43,616 nucleotides of DNA from the NCBI RefSeq assembly GCF_003332305.1, contig NZ_QOIO01000048.1, positions 1 through 43,616 on the forward strand, in the 5' to 3' direction. This document shows positions 22,805 to 31,745 of the stretch, one piece after another. A program made the translations under genes and the position numbers. This DNA is from Microvirga aerophila. GTDB lineage: Bacteria > Pseudomonadota > Alphaproteobacteria > Rhizobiales > Beijerinckiaceae. The stretch's first letter is position 1, and the number at the start of each line of letters is the position of its first letter. The notes under the pieces were generated by a model. The model ran no database searches and had not been told where the DNA came from. It saw only the letters and a program-made list of their open reading frames with translations.

Positions 22805-23398
22805 TTAGAACGAATACCCGACCCTTGCGCCAACGTTGGTCAGCCCCCGATTATCAGAGCAGGCGCCGGCGTTCGACAGGTGTTCGACCGTGGCCATCAC
22901 GCTCCAGTTCGCCGAGAGGCGAACGCCCACCGAACCGGATTCCCTGAACAGCGGCGAGCAGCCGAGCGCCTGATGGCGATCAAGGGTGCTCACCGGATGA
23001 TCCTTGCCATTGTGGATCGCGCCGCCAAGGCTTCCTTCGACGAACAGGTTGGGGGTGATGTCGACCGTCCACGACAGGCCCGCATAGGCAAAGCTGGTCA
23101 TGCCGTCGAGGTTCGCGCTGCCGCCGATATGCGGCCGCGGAATGAAATAGCTGGTGAAGAGGTCGGAGGCCGTGAACGGCTTCGCAAAAAGAATCTCGCC
23201 CGTCAGATTGGCGGATCCGTTCCGGCCTTCAGGACCCCAGGGGTCTTGTGCCGCGAAGCCGAAGCGAAATTCCGACAGGAAACTCGGTTGAGCCGAAACG
23301 GTCGCGCCGGGCTGGCGCTTGAGGTCCGAACCCAGGGAGCCCGTGGCTCCCATGGAGACGACCAAAAGGCTGAGGCCCAAAACCGTGCCGAGGCGCAT
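22805..23398 (-). CDS. PagL-like lipid A 3-O-deacylase
   Basis: 197 residues from ATG 23398 (MRLGTVLG). Signal peptide about 1-24. The mature protein is beta-rich and ends in aromatic Phe (VGARVGYSF), as outer-membrane beta-barrel proteins do. The C-terminal motif VEHLSNAG contains the catalytic His-x-Ser of PagL (HLSN), followed by the conserved N-x-G-x-x-x-x-G pattern. PagL-type enzymes remove the 3-O acyl chain of lipid A in the outer membrane. Standing alone, it is probably regulated by its own promoter. Confidence 0.8.
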   Translation of the reverse strand: MRLGTVLGLSLLVVSMGATGSLGSDLKRQPGATVSAQPSFLSEFRFGFAAQDPWGPEGRNGSANLTGEILFAKPFTASDLFTSYFIPRPHIGGSANLDGMTSFAYAGLSWTVDITPNLFVEGSLGGAIHNGKDHPVSTLDRHQALGCSPLFRESGSVGVRLSANWSVMATVEHLSNAGACSDNRGLTNVGARVGYSF

Positions 23399-23508
23399 CG
23401 AAGCTTCCACTACTCAAATAAGAATCATGCCGTAGGGTGACGATACCCAGATATGGCTAACGAGGTCTTATAAAGAACGATGGCTGAAACGTGTCAATAA
23501 GGAGCAAG

Positions 23509-23700
23509 TCAGACGGCTCTCCACCAGATCACGCCCATGATCAGGATAATGGCCAGAAATTGCAGCAGAACACGCAGGCGCATGAGCTGTTGGGATCGGC
23601 TCGGAGAACCGCCCCGGAGCATGTTGAAGAGGCCCAGGAGTAGCACAAAAGCCACAGCGACAAGCGCCACGGGCACAAGGAGATCGGCAAAACTGGTCAT
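23509..23700 (-). CDS. Twin-transmembrane HIG1-like small protein
   Basis: 63 residues with two membrane helices (about 6-28 and 43-60) joined by a short basic loop (SRSQQLMRLRVLLQ). The Q-x-L-M-R-x-R-V-x-x-Q pattern is that of HIG1-type proteins, which in mitochondria and alphaproteobacteria associate with respiratory complexes. It lies between pagL and the TIGR02302 gene. Confidence 0.8.
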   Translation of the reverse strand: MTSFADLLVPVALVAVAFVLLLGLFNMLRGGSPSRSQQLMRLRVLLQFLAIILIMGVIWWRAV

Positions 23701-23774
23701 GGTGATTCCATAGAAGATTCGGGCGGACGGTGGCCCGAACCTTCAGGCGAGGCAAGGGGCGGTTGGGTTCGGCC

Positions 23775-26357
23775 TCAGTTTCTTCGCAGCAGCCGGTCGA
23801 AATAATCGAGCTCTTCCTGAGGCCGGGTCGGATCGCCGAGCTTCCGCCGCAGTTCCTCCAGAATCCGCCGCGCCCGTTCGGCTGCGGATTCGCCTGCCTC
23901 CGGCACGTGGACGCGGCCGTCCGAGATATCGCGATCCCTTCTGGGGCGGCCAAGGGGATCGGTGTCGCGCTGTGAGGCTTGGCCTCGACCCTGGGGATCG
24001 CCCTGGCCGGGCTGGTCTCCTGCCTGCTCGTTGCCCTGGCCCTGCTGCATCTGCTGCATTTGCTGGGCCATACCCTGCATGCCGCGGCGAAGGCCCTCGA
24101 GCGCCCTTCCTTGAGCGTCGACGGCGGGGCCGTCCTGTCCCTGGCCAAGGGCGCCCTCGGCTTCGCGCATGGCCTGTTCGGCGTCGCCGAGGCCCTGCTC
24201 GCCCTGCATTCCCATACCCTGCATCCGCCGCTGCAACTCCTCCAGGCGTTCCCTGAGCGCTTGCTGCTGCTGGTCGAGGCCTAGGGGATCCTGGTCCTGC
24301 CCGCCCTGTCCATTCTCGGCCTGTTCCTGGCCCTCGCCCTGTTCGCCCTGCTGACCCTGTTGGCCTCTCTGGCGCTGGCCCTGCCTTTGGCCTTGGCGGT
24401 TGCGGTCGCCCTGCTGCATGCGCCGGTTCTGTCCCTGCCGGAAGGTGTCGTCCCGCAGGTTTTGTTGCTCGCGCGCCATGTCTTCCAGGTCCCGCATGGC
24501 CTGATTCATCTCTCGTCCGAGCGGGTCGGTCATGCGGCTGTTCGGCTGGGTGGTCTGGAGGTTTTCGAGGATATTACGCAACTCGTCGAGAAGGCGCTGG
24601 GCCTCGGCCATGTCGCCGCGGCGCATGGCGTCCTCCATCTGCTGGAGCATCCGGTTGAGATCGTCCTGCGAGATCACCCGATCAGGCGAGCGCTGGTTCT
24701 GGTCTTGGGATTGCTGCTGGTTCTGCTGCATGCGCTGGGCGAACTCGCGCAAGAACTTGTCCATCGCCTGACGCAGCTCGTCGGTCAGCTTTTTGATTTC
24801 CTCGTTCGGCGCTCCCCGATCCATCGCCTCCTTGAGGCGGTCCTGGGCCGCGCGCAGCTCGCGTTCGGCATCCGACAGGTTTCCGTCCTCGATCTGGAGC
24901 GCCATGTTCCAAAGCCAGTCGGCCACGTCGAGAAGATCCTGGTCGCTGCGGGCGCTGCGCAGCCGGTCGGAGCCCATCCGCAATCCCATGAACACGCCCC
25001 ATTGCGGCGTGAAGGTTTCAGGAGCGATGAGCAGGGCGTCGAGAGCCGTCTGCACGCGCTTCCTGTCATCAGGGGCCAGCACGATGTTGCGCCGCTGCTC
25101 CACCAGCGCTTTCGCCAGCGGGTTGGTGAACGGGCGCTGAGGCAATGTGAAGGATACGGCTTCGCTCAGACCCTCCTGATTGGCTTCGTCCTTCGCCCGA
25201 AGCTTGATCGTGACCCGTGCACCGGCCCAGGGGTGGTTGGTGAGATCGACCGGCGAGCGGGTGTCCGGCGCATTCTCGGCGACGTTGGGGGCCGGGAGAT
25301 TAATCTGGGGGGGCGCCACCAGGGATCGTCCCGCGCCGCCCTCGGCTTTCTCGACCAAGCCTTCAGCCGATGAAATCCCGTAATCGTCCTTGCCTTTGTA
25401 GGCGAGCGTGAAGGTACCTCGCGCATTCACCTCGGGCGGAGCCGCGAAGGCGATCTCGGGAGGCGCATCCGGAACGGCCTCGATGAGGAGCTTCACCTTC
25501 TGGGCGAAGCCGGTGCGGACAGCGAGTTCGCTGCTTCCCTCCAGGGTGAAGCGCTCCTCACGCAGGTCCGTACGCTGGTTGCCCCTGGCGGCCAGAGGGG
25601 TAAGGCCCTGACCGGGCGTGACCTCGGCCGTGCCTTCGCCAGCGATCCGGATGACCACCGTCGAATGGATGGGGGCTCGCAGACGCTGGTCCCGCGCCAG
25701 ATCGATCATGAGGGGCGGCATGCGGGTGTAGAGCGGCGGATCGACCCAGCCATCGATACGGAATGCCGGAGCGGAGGCGTCGATCTGCCTCCAGTCGAAG
25801 GCCGCCGTCAGGCGCGAGCCGAGTTCGGGCCCGGCCACGAAGGCGCTGCCCACGAGGGCCAGCAGACCGGCGGCGCGCAGGGCATAGCGGTCATGCCTCG
25901 GCATGTCGGGACGCGGCAGGGCTACCCGCATGCGCCCGACGGCCTCCTCGGCGCGCCTGCGATGCAGGGCCCACAAGGCGCGGGTGCCGAGATCGGCGGA
26001 GCCGAGCGCGAGACTGTCGTCGAGCACCCGGGCGGGGCCGTGCTTCAAGCCCGTGTCCCGGTCGAGGCGGTCCAGGGCCTTGGCGCGGTTCGGCATCTGG
26101 ATTCGCAGGAGCGGCCAGAGGGACGCCAGGAAGGCGAGCGCAAAGAAGCCGAGGCCGATCATCCGCCAAAGGGGTGGCGCATCGAGCCAGAGGCCGAACC
26201 AGGACAGGGTGAGGAAGAGAAGGACGATGGAAACCGGCAGCCAGACGCGCGGCCAAGCTTGCTCCCATAGGAGGGACCACCGGGCGCGCCCGACGAGACG
26301 CCCGAACCGCTTGTCCAATGGAGTCTGCGGGGGCAACGGATTCGGGCCTTCGCTCAT
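23775..26357 (-). CDS. TIGR02302-family (DUF4175) membrane protein
   Basis: 860 residues. Two to three membrane helices lie in the first 180 residues (VSIVLLFLTLSWFGLWLD, MIGLGFFALAFLASLW). A large region of beta structure follows (about 200-430), and then a coiled, Gln/Arg/Gly-rich low-complexity part (about 520-800; runs such as RQGQRQGQRQRGQQGQQ) before a conserved C-terminal end (RRILEELRRKLGDP). The family is conserved next to lysA in Hyphomicrobiales; its function is not known and an envelope role is inferred. The repetitive region may vary in length between strains. Confidence 0.92.
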   Translation of the reverse strand: MSEGPNPLPPQTPLDKRFGRLVGRARWSLLWEQAWPRVWLPVSIVLLFLTLSWFGLWLDAPPLWRMIGLGFFALAFLASLWPLLRIQMPNRAKALDRLDRDTGLKHGPARVLDDSLALGSADLGTRALWALHRRRAEEAVGRMRVALPRPDMPRHDRYALRAAGLLALVGSAFVAGPELGSRLTAAFDWRQIDASAPAFRIDGWVDPPLYTRMPPLMIDLARDQRLRAPIHSTVVIRIAGEGTAEVTPGQGLTPLAARGNQRTDLREERFTLEGSSELAVRTGFAQKVKLLIEAVPDAPPEIAFAAPPEVNARGTFTLAYKGKDDYGISSAEGLVEKAEGGAGRSLVAPPQINLPAPNVAENAPDTRSPVDLTNHPWAGARVTIKLRAKDEANQEGLSEAVSFTLPQRPFTNPLAKALVEQRRNIVLAPDDRKRVQTALDALLIAPETFTPQWGVFMGLRMGSDRLRSARSDQDLLDVADWLWNMALQIEDGNLSDAERELRAAQDRLKEAMDRGAPNEEIKKLTDELRQAMDKFLREFAQRMQQNQQQSQDQNQRSPDRVISQDDLNRMLQQMEDAMRRGDMAEAQRLLDELRNILENLQTTQPNSRMTDPLGREMNQAMRDLEDMAREQQNLRDDTFRQGQNRRMQQGDRNRQGQRQGQRQRGQQGQQGEQGEGQEQAENGQGGQDQDPLGLDQQQQALRERLEELQRRMQGMGMQGEQGLGDAEQAMREAEGALGQGQDGPAVDAQGRALEGLRRGMQGMAQQMQQMQQGQGNEQAGDQPGQGDPQGRGQASQRDTDPLGRPRRDRDISDGRVHVPEAGESAAERARRILEELRRKLGDPTRPQEELDYFDRLLRRN

Positions 26358-26526
26358 GCCATGATCTCCGCCATGCGGTCTCTTTCGCCAGTGCCCCGTG
26401 GAAAAGCTAGCACGGCATCGAGGGATGACCAGCGGTCAAATAGGCACAGACCTTGAGCCGGGCGAATTAATGCACTCGGCCGGGATCAATTTCTCGTCAG
26501 GTCGAGCCGAGAGAGGGGCCTGGGGC

Positions 26527-27795
26527 CTATGCGAGCCAGTCCGGAACCTGGTCGAGGCCGATCAGGTCCTCGTAGGTCGGGCGCCGGCGGACGACCGCAT
26601 GGCCGTCGCCCCGCACCAGCACCTCGGGCACGAGCCGGCGGGTATTGTAGGTGTTGGAGGCAACCGCCCCATAGGCTCCGGTGGTCATGAGGGCGATCAG
26701 ATCGCCGGCCTTCAAGGTCGGGAGGTCGCGCGACAGGGCTAGGTAATCGCCAGTCTCGCAGACCGGCCCGACCACGTCGGCTACGATCCGGCCCGTTTCC
26801 GGCCCAGGCTCGACCACGGGTTTGATGTCGTGATGGGCGTCATAGAGCGTCGGACGGATCAGGTCGTTCATCGCCGCGTCCACGATGACGAAGTTCTTGT
26901 CCGCCCCTTCCTTCACGTAGATCACTTGGGTGACCAGGACGCCCGCATTGCCGGCGATCAGGCGACCCATCTCGAAGACCAGCTTGAGGCCGAGGTCGCG
27001 GGTGTGGAGCTTGATGATGGCCGCATAGGCCTGCGGATCGGGCGGGGGCTCGTTGTCCTCACGGTAGGGAACTCCGAGGCCGCCGCCGACATCGATATGA
27101 TGCAGCTTATGGCCATCGGCCATGAGATCCCTGGCCAGTTCCGACAGGAGCGCCGTGGCGTTGTCGAAGGGCTGGAGGTCGATGATCTGGCTGCCGATAT
27201 GCATATCGACGCCGGTGATCTCGATCCCCTTGAGCTTCGCCGCCCGGGCATAAACCTCGCGGGCGCGGGCAATCGGGATCCCGAACTTGTTCTCGGACTT
27301 TCCGGTCGAGATCTTCTTGTGGGTCTTGGCATCCACGTCCGGGTTGATGCGGATCGAGACCGGCGCGCACATACCCTTGGACAGGGCGACTTCCGACAGC
27401 GCCTCCAGCTCGGGCTCCGACTCCACGTTGAAGCACAGAATTCCATTGTCGAGCCCAAAGGCCATTTCAGCCTTGGTCTTGCCGACGCCGGAGAAAACGA
27501 TGCGCTGACCCGGCACCCCGGCTGCCAATGCGCGGCGCAGCTCGCCTTCCGACACGATATCCATGCCGGCGCCGAGCCGGCTGAGGGTTTTGAGCACCGC
27601 CTGGTTGGAGTTCGCCTTCATGGCGTAGCAGACGAGGGCGTCGGTATCCGCGAAGGCTTCTGCGAAGACGCGGTAATGCCGCTCGAGGGTTGCCGAGGAA
27701 TAGCAATAGAACGGCGTGCCGACCTCGTCCGCGAGGCGGCGCAGGTCGACGGCCTCGGCGTGGAGAACCCCACGACGGTAAGCAAAGTGATGCAT
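26527..27795 (-). CDS. lysA: Diaminopimelate decarboxylase
   Basis: 422 residues. It is a fold III PLP enzyme with the PLP-binding K60 in YAMKANSN, the HIGSQI and DVGGGLGVPY motifs and the C-terminal TTGAYGA segment. It makes lysine from meso-diaminopimelate, the last step of the pathway. The glycine-rich phosphate loop reads FEMGRLIAGNAG, where most members have E-P-G-R; this Pro-to-Met change is a small oddity. It follows the lptM-like lipoprotein gene by 11 bp and precedes the TIGR02302 gene. Confidence 0.96.
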   Translation of the reverse strand: MHHFAYRRGVLHAEAVDLRRLADEVGTPFYCYSSATLERHYRVFAEAFADTDALVCYAMKANSNQAVLKTLSRLGAGMDIVSEGELRRALAAGVPGQRIVFSGVGKTKAEMAFGLDNGILCFNVESEPELEALSEVALSKGMCAPVSIRINPDVDAKTHKKISTGKSENKFGIPIARAREVYARAAKLKGIEITGVDMHIGSQIIDLQPFDNATALLSELARDLMADGHKLHHIDVGGGLGVPYREDNEPPPDPQAYAAIIKLHTRDLGLKLVFEMGRLIAGNAGVLVTQVIYVKEGADKNFVIVDAAMNDLIRPTLYDAHHDIKPVVEPGPETGRIVADVVGPVCETGDYLALSRDLPTLKAGDLIALMTTGAYGAVASNTYNTRRLVPEVLVRGDGHAVVRRRPTYEDLIGLDQVPDWLA

Positions 27796-27806
27796 GAAAA
27801 GGAGCC

Positions 27807-28049
27807 TTACAGCAGCGGATCCAGAATGAAAGGCTTATTGGGTACGTTAAAGGGCCGGTTGGCATTCGAACGGCGAGGCGTTCCCACCGGGGAAGGGAGC
27901 GTCCCTTCCGGAGCTGTAGCGATGGCCTCCTGCGCGGCCGACGGATCCGGCGGCGGCTCGAGCGCTCCGCGACGCCCGCAGGCCGAAAGGCTGAGAAGGA
28001 GAAGGCCCGCCACCAGGACAGGGCGGGAAAATACCAGGCTAGACGACAT
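27807..28049 (-). CDS. LptM-like small lipoprotein
   Basis: 80 residues from ATG 28049. Lipoprotein signal peptide with lipobox LSAC (C24), followed by GRRGALEPPP, which matches the C-G-x-x-G-x-L-x-x-P start of LptM/YifL-type lipoproteins. E. coli LptM assists assembly of the LptDE lipopolysaccharide translocon. The rest is Pro-rich. In many Hyphomicrobiales this gene lies between argH and lysA; here argH is not upstream. Confidence 0.8.
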   Translation of the reverse strand: MSSSLVFSRPVLVAGLLLLSLSACGRRGALEPPPDPSAAQEAIATAPEGTLPSPVGTPRRSNANRPFNVPNKPFILDPLL

Positions 28050-28409
28050 CAGACGCTCCGAAACGTGGCCGCACCATAGCGGGATCCAGTCCCAGAGGCG
28101 AGAGGCAAAGGTGACGTCTTGGGGCATTCCCGGAAGGGGGGCGCCTGAGACCCAAGCTATGCCAGGTGCCGGGCAGACGAAGACTTCTATAGGTCTCGTG
28201 GCGAGCATCACCTGATGACGCCGAGATTGCAGGCGAATGTCGGTTCAGCTTGGCAGTATAGCGCTCGATTTCATGGAAAAATTTTCTGTATCAGAGCATG
28301 GAACCAACAAGATAACGTAACGTTATATGGTTACGGAATGATATACCGTCTCATCTTGTCCCGGAGTTCCGGAAATCTGCACCGAAATGAACCAACTGGA
28401 GCCGCTCTC
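28050..28409. other. Intergenic region between lipoprotein and RTX genes
   Basis: 360 bp between divergent genes. It holds a perfect 15-bp palindrome at 28312-28326, listed separately. The argH gene expected here in related genomes is absent and I see no remnant of it. Confidence 0.5.
28312..28326. promoter_or_regulatory. 15-bp palindrome before the RTX gene
   Basis: ATAACGT-A-ACGTTAT is a perfect palindrome with a central A, about 85 bp before the ATG at 28410, in an AT-rich stretch. It looks like a dimeric regulator site or a promoter-associated operator. The regulator is unknown. Confidence 0.4.
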
Positions 28410-30056
28410 ATGGCAACCCGTTACGACGAACTACGCCTCTACATCTTGGAAGCGGGAGACACCGATTTCACGCTGACACCAGCAGACGGGGCGTTCAACG
28501 TCCTTGGAAATGGTGATAACAACAAGCTGACCGGCAACGCGTTCGACAACGTGCTGAACGGCGGCGCGGGAGCAGACACTCTCATCGGCGGCGCGGGCAA
28601 CGACACTTATGTCATCGACAACGTCGGTGACACGGTCACCGAAGCCAATGAGACTGGCGTCGATCTGGTCCGGTCGAGCGTGACATTCACCCTGGCGACC
28701 GCAGGCGCGGCCTTCGTCGAGAACCTCACCCTGGCCGGCACCACCGACATCAACGGCACGGGCAACGACCTCGGCAACGTGATCGTCGGCAACTCCGGAG
28801 CCAATTCGCTCGACGGCGGAAAGGGGGCCGACAGCCTGTTCGGCGGAGGAGGCATCGACACGCTGATCGGCGGAGAGGGGAACGATACTCTCGATGGCGG
28901 CGATGGCATCGATGAAATGGCCGGCGGCGTCGGCGACGATCTTTACACCATCAACGATGCGACCGAAGTGATCACCGAGGCTGCGGGAGCCGGGACGGAT
29001 ACGGTGAGTTCGTCCGTCACCTACTCCATTGCCGACAAGGCGAACCTCGAAAACATCATCCTGACCGGTACCGGCGCGCTGAACGCAACCGGTAACGCCA
29101 GCAATAACAGCCTCACCGGCAACAGCGGCGTCAACGTCCTGACCGGCGCAGACGGTAACGACACGCTCGATGGCGGCGCCGGAGCCGACCGCCTGGATGG
29201 TGGAGCCGGTGACGATACCTACGTGGTGGACAATACGGGCGATGTGATCGTCGACACGACAGGCGTTGACACGGTCGTGTCTTCTCTTGTGAGCTACACA
29301 CTGGGCGCCAATCTCGAAAACGCTCGTGCTGCCGTCGGTGTAGAGGCCTTCAACCTTACGGGTAACGCCGCCGACAACACCCTGACTGGCAATGCTGGCG
29401 CTAACGTTCTCGATGGCGGCGCTGGAGTAGACCAGCTCATCGGCGGTGCAGGCAACGATACCTACCTTGTCGACAACACGCTGGATCTTGTCACGGAGGC
29501 CACCGGCGGCGGAAGCGACACGGTTCTCACCAGTGTCCGGTATGCCCTTGCAACTGCGTCCGAGGTCGAGGTTTTGACCGCGACGGGCCGCTCCAGCATC
29601 AACCTCACAGGCTCCGAGTTCGCCAATGCCATCAACGGCAATGCCGGTCGCAACGCCATCTCGGGCCTTGGCGGGAACGACGTTCTCAATGGCGGCCTCG
29701 GACGCGACGATCTCAGGGGCGGTGCGGGCCGCGATACCTTCGAGTTCGATACGCGGCTGTCATCCAGCAATGTCGATCGGGTGCTGGACTTCAACGTACG
29801 GGATGACTCCTTCGCGCTCGACAATGCAATCTTCAGGAGGCTCGGATCGGGCAGCGAAGAGCGGCCCGGCAAGCTGAAGTCCGGTTACTTCAAGATTGCG
29901 ACCGATGCACAGGATTCGAACGACTATCTGCTCTATGACAGGGCAACCGGGGTCCTATCCTATGATGCGGACGGTTCCGGCGCCGGTCGTGAGATCGCCA
30001 TTGCGACCCTCCGACCCGGTCTGCGACTGACTTCCTCCGACTTCGTCATCATCTAA
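28410..30056 (+). CDS. RTX-type calcium-binding secreted protein
   Basis: 548 residues from ATG 28410, with GGAG 10 bp upstream. It has no Sec signal peptide. Most of it is a series of GGxGxDxLxGGxGNDT nonapeptide arrays (for example GGAGNDTYVIDN, GGEGNDTLDGGDG, GGLGRDDLRGGAGRD) separated by similar about 100-residue modules (TDxVxSSVxYxL, then ENLxLTG). The last 100 residues (DRVLDFNVRDDSFALDN ... YDADGSG) match the C-terminal secretion and serralysin-type ends. Such proteins fold on calcium after type I export. No type I secretion genes lie nearby. It occupies the place of argH. A hairpin terminator follows. Confidence 0.9.
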   Translation: MATRYDELRLYILEAGDTDFTLTPADGAFNVLGNGDNNKLTGNAFDNVLNGGAGADTLIGGAGNDTYVIDNVGDTVTEANETGVDLVRSSVTFTLATAGAAFVENLTLAGTTDINGTGNDLGNVIVGNSGANSLDGGKGADSLFGGGGIDTLIGGEGNDTLDGGDGIDEMAGGVGDDLYTINDATEVITEAAGAGTDTVSSSVTYSIADKANLENIILTGTGALNATGNASNNSLTGNSGVNVLTGADGNDTLDGGAGADRLDGGAGDDTYVVDNTGDVIVDTTGVDTVVSSLVSYTLGANLENARAAVGVEAFNLTGNAADNTLTGNAGANVLDGGAGVDQLIGGAGNDTYLVDNTLDLVTEATGGGSDTVLTSVRYALATASEVEVLTATGRSSINLTGSEFANAINGNAGRNAISGLGGNDVLNGGLGRDDLRGGAGRDTFEFDTRLSSSNVDRVLDFNVRDDSFALDNAIFRRLGSGSEERPGKLKSGYFKIATDAQDSNDYLLYDRATGVLSYDADGSGAGREIAIATLRPGLRLTSSDFVII

Positions 30057-30080
30057 GGGCAGCGCCTTTAGGGCCCTTTG

Positions 30081-30106
30081 ACCCCGGCTGTGTTCACAGC
30101 CGGGGT
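30081..30106 (+). terminator. Intrinsic terminator after the RTX gene
   Basis: A 12-bp perfect inverted repeat (ACCCCGGCTGTG/CACAGCCGGGGT) with only two bases between the arms, followed by TCTGCTTGTT, lies 24 bp after the RTX stop. Confidence 0.75.
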
Positions 30107-30216
30107 TCTGCTTGTTGATCGAACCCCTGCTTCTCAACATAATCGTGATGAATCGGCCACGTTCACGCTGACGTTTTCGACTTGAGAAGCGTGGCAAAAA
30201 AGATCACATCGCGGGC

Positions 30217-30873
30217 ATGTCGAACGAAACTCAAGCCAAAGCATCCCGATCTGTCCCTTTGATCGTCGGACTTGCGGCCCTGGGGCTCCTGGGCGCAGGT
30301 GCTGCCTGGTACGGCCTCTCGCAGAAGGATCCTTCCTTTGCGGGTTCCGCCGAGTGCCAGCCCGCTGCCGCGGCGGCGGAACGGCTGAAGCCCCTGGCCA
30401 AAGGGGAATTGGCGGCCGTGGGGGTGAATGCACCCAAGCCTGCGCCGGTAATCGCCTTCAACGGGCCTGATGGCAAAGTGATGAGTCTTGGCGACTTCGG
30501 CGGCAAGACGGTTCTGGTCAATCTGTGGGCCACGTGGTGCGTGCCATGCCGCCAGGAAATGCCGGCTCTCGACAAGCTGCAGGCGGAATTGGGAGGCAAG
30601 GACTTCGAGGTGGTGGCCGTCAACGTGGACACGCGCAACCCCGACAAGCCCAAGGCCTGGCTTCGGGAGAACGGGATCCACAACCTCGCCTATTACGCCG
30701 ATCCCGGCGGCAAGCTGCTGCAGACGCTCCAGAGGTCCGGGCATGTGGTGGGCTTGCCCACCACTTTCATGGTTCATGCGTCCGGCTGTGAGATCGCGCT
30801 CCTCAAAGGACCAGCCGAATGGGCGTCGCCCGAGGCCTTCACGTTCGTGCGGACTGCGCTCGGCCGCACTTAA
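30217..30873 (+). CDS. TlpA-family thiol:disulfide protein
   Basis: 218 residues. An N-terminal membrane anchor (about 13-35, VPLIVGLAALGLLGAG) is followed by a thioredoxin-like domain with the redox site WATWCVPC (about 107-114) and the cis-Pro in VVGLPTTF. TlpA of Rhizobiales is membrane-anchored, faces the periplasm and reduces partners for cytochrome oxidase assembly (ScoI and CoxB). It starts divergently from the argH-lysA side, as in related genomes, although argH itself is not here. Confidence 0.9.
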   Translation: MSNETQAKASRSVPLIVGLAALGLLGAGAAWYGLSQKDPSFAGSAECQPAAAAAERLKPLAKGELAAVGVNAPKPAPVIAFNGPDGKVMSLGDFGGKTVLVNLWATWCVPCRQEMPALDKLQAELGGKDFEVVAVNVDTRNPDKPKAWLRENGIHNLAYYADPGGKLLQTLQRSGHVVGLPTTFMVHASGCEIALLKGPAEWASPEAFTFVRTALGRT

Positions 30874-31190
30874 ACGGGAAGCGACCCCAGGCCATCCGGG
30901 AGGCCGGGCTGACCTGAAAAAGCAGGCTTCACGAGCCGCCAGGGCCGGTCCATCGCCTTGCGGGCCTCGCCGCGGGCGAGGGCTCGTGGGGTGCCGTCTG
31001 CCAGGATTTCCTCGATCAGCAAAAAGCCTAGGGATTGCAGCATGGCGGCCGCCACCTTGGTGGCGACGTCGTCGGCCCGCACGGGAAGCGAGCCCGCAGC
31101 GTAGATCCGCTCAAGCAGGCTCTTTGGATGATGCTGCGCCGCCGCCTTGCGGGGCTTGAACGCGACGACGTTCGTTTCTGATTCGACCAT
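30870..31190 (-). CDS. Conserved hypothetical protein
   Basis: 106 residues starting MVESETNVVAFKPRK, with a basic N-end, a helical middle (HPKSLLERIYAAG, ATKVAAAMLQSLGF) and a C-terminal tail. No membrane segment or known domain is recognised. Its end overlaps the tlpA end by 4 bp on the other strand. It looks like a conserved small cytoplasmic protein of this group. Confidence 0.7.
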   Translation of the reverse strand: MVESETNVVAFKPRKAAAQHHPKSLLERIYAAGSLPVRADDVATKVAAAMLQSLGFLLIEEILADGTPRALARGEARKAMDRPWRLVKPAFSGQPGLPDGLGSLPV

Positions 31191-31311
31191 GGATAGCCCC
31201 CAGTTTCGCGCCGCCTCGGTTTTTGATTTTGCGGCCGATCCGATTTCATCGGAGTAACACTATTATGCCGGAAACTTGGCTGGGGCTGGAATGCGACAAA
31301 AAGCGAGCATG

Positions 31312-31340
31312 AAAAAAGGCAGGACGTCAGCCCTGCCTTT
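31312..31340 (-). terminator. Intrinsic terminator after grxD
   Basis: On the minus strand AAAGGCAGG/CCTGCCTTT forms a 9-bp stem with an 8-base loop, followed by a run of T (31312-31317 on the plus strand are A). It lies 27 bp after the grxD stop. Confidence 0.8.
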
Positions 31341-31366
31341 GAGGTCTTCGATAGCAGCTCGGCCGA

Positions 31367-31702
31367 TCAGGCGCTCTGCTCGACCTTGATGCCCTTCTCG
31401 GTGAAGAACTGCTGCAGTTCGCCGGCCTGGAACATCTCGCGGGTGATGTCGCAGCCGCCGACGAATTCGCCCTTCACGTAGAGCTGCGGGATCGTCGGCC
31501 AGTTGGAATAATCCTTGATGCCCTGGCGGATGCTCTCGTTCTCGAGCACGTTCACGCCCTTATAAGGCACGCCGAGATAGTTCAGGATCTGGACCACCTG
31601 GCCCGAGAACCCGCACATGGGGAATTGTGGCGTGCCCTTCATGAACAGCACCACGTCGTTGGACTTCACTTCGTTGTCGATCACCTGATGGGCGTCGGTC
31701 AT
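31367..31702 (-). CDS. grxD: Monothiol glutaredoxin, Grx4 type
   Basis: 111 residues from ATG 31702, with AGGAG upstream. The monothiol active site is in FPMCGFSG, with the GSH/Fe-S signature KGTPQFPMCGFS and the WPTIPQLYVKGEFVGGCDI segment. Grx4-type proteins bind and pass on [2Fe-2S] clusters with BolA partners; a bolA gene lies 43 bp upstream in the same operon. Confidence 0.95.
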   Translation of the reverse strand: MTDAHQVIDNEVKSNDVVLFMKGTPQFPMCGFSGQVVQILNYLGVPYKGVNVLENESIRQGIKDYSNWPTIPQLYVKGEFVGGCDITREMFQAGELQQFFTEKGIKVEQSA

Positions 31703-31745
31703 GGAATGCTCCTGTTCCACGGCGTTCAAGGCGCCGGGTTTCGTC

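Noticed and set aside
24360..25373. A 337-codon plus-strand frame opposite the TIGR02302 gene
   Set aside because: Antisense of the Gln-rich part of the TIGR02302 protein; the Leu/Val-rich translation is a result of reading Gln/Gly codons backwards.
28500..29760. Repeated DNA blocks in the RTX gene considered as a separate repeat element
   Set aside because: They are the codons of the nonapeptide calcium-binding repeats of one protein.
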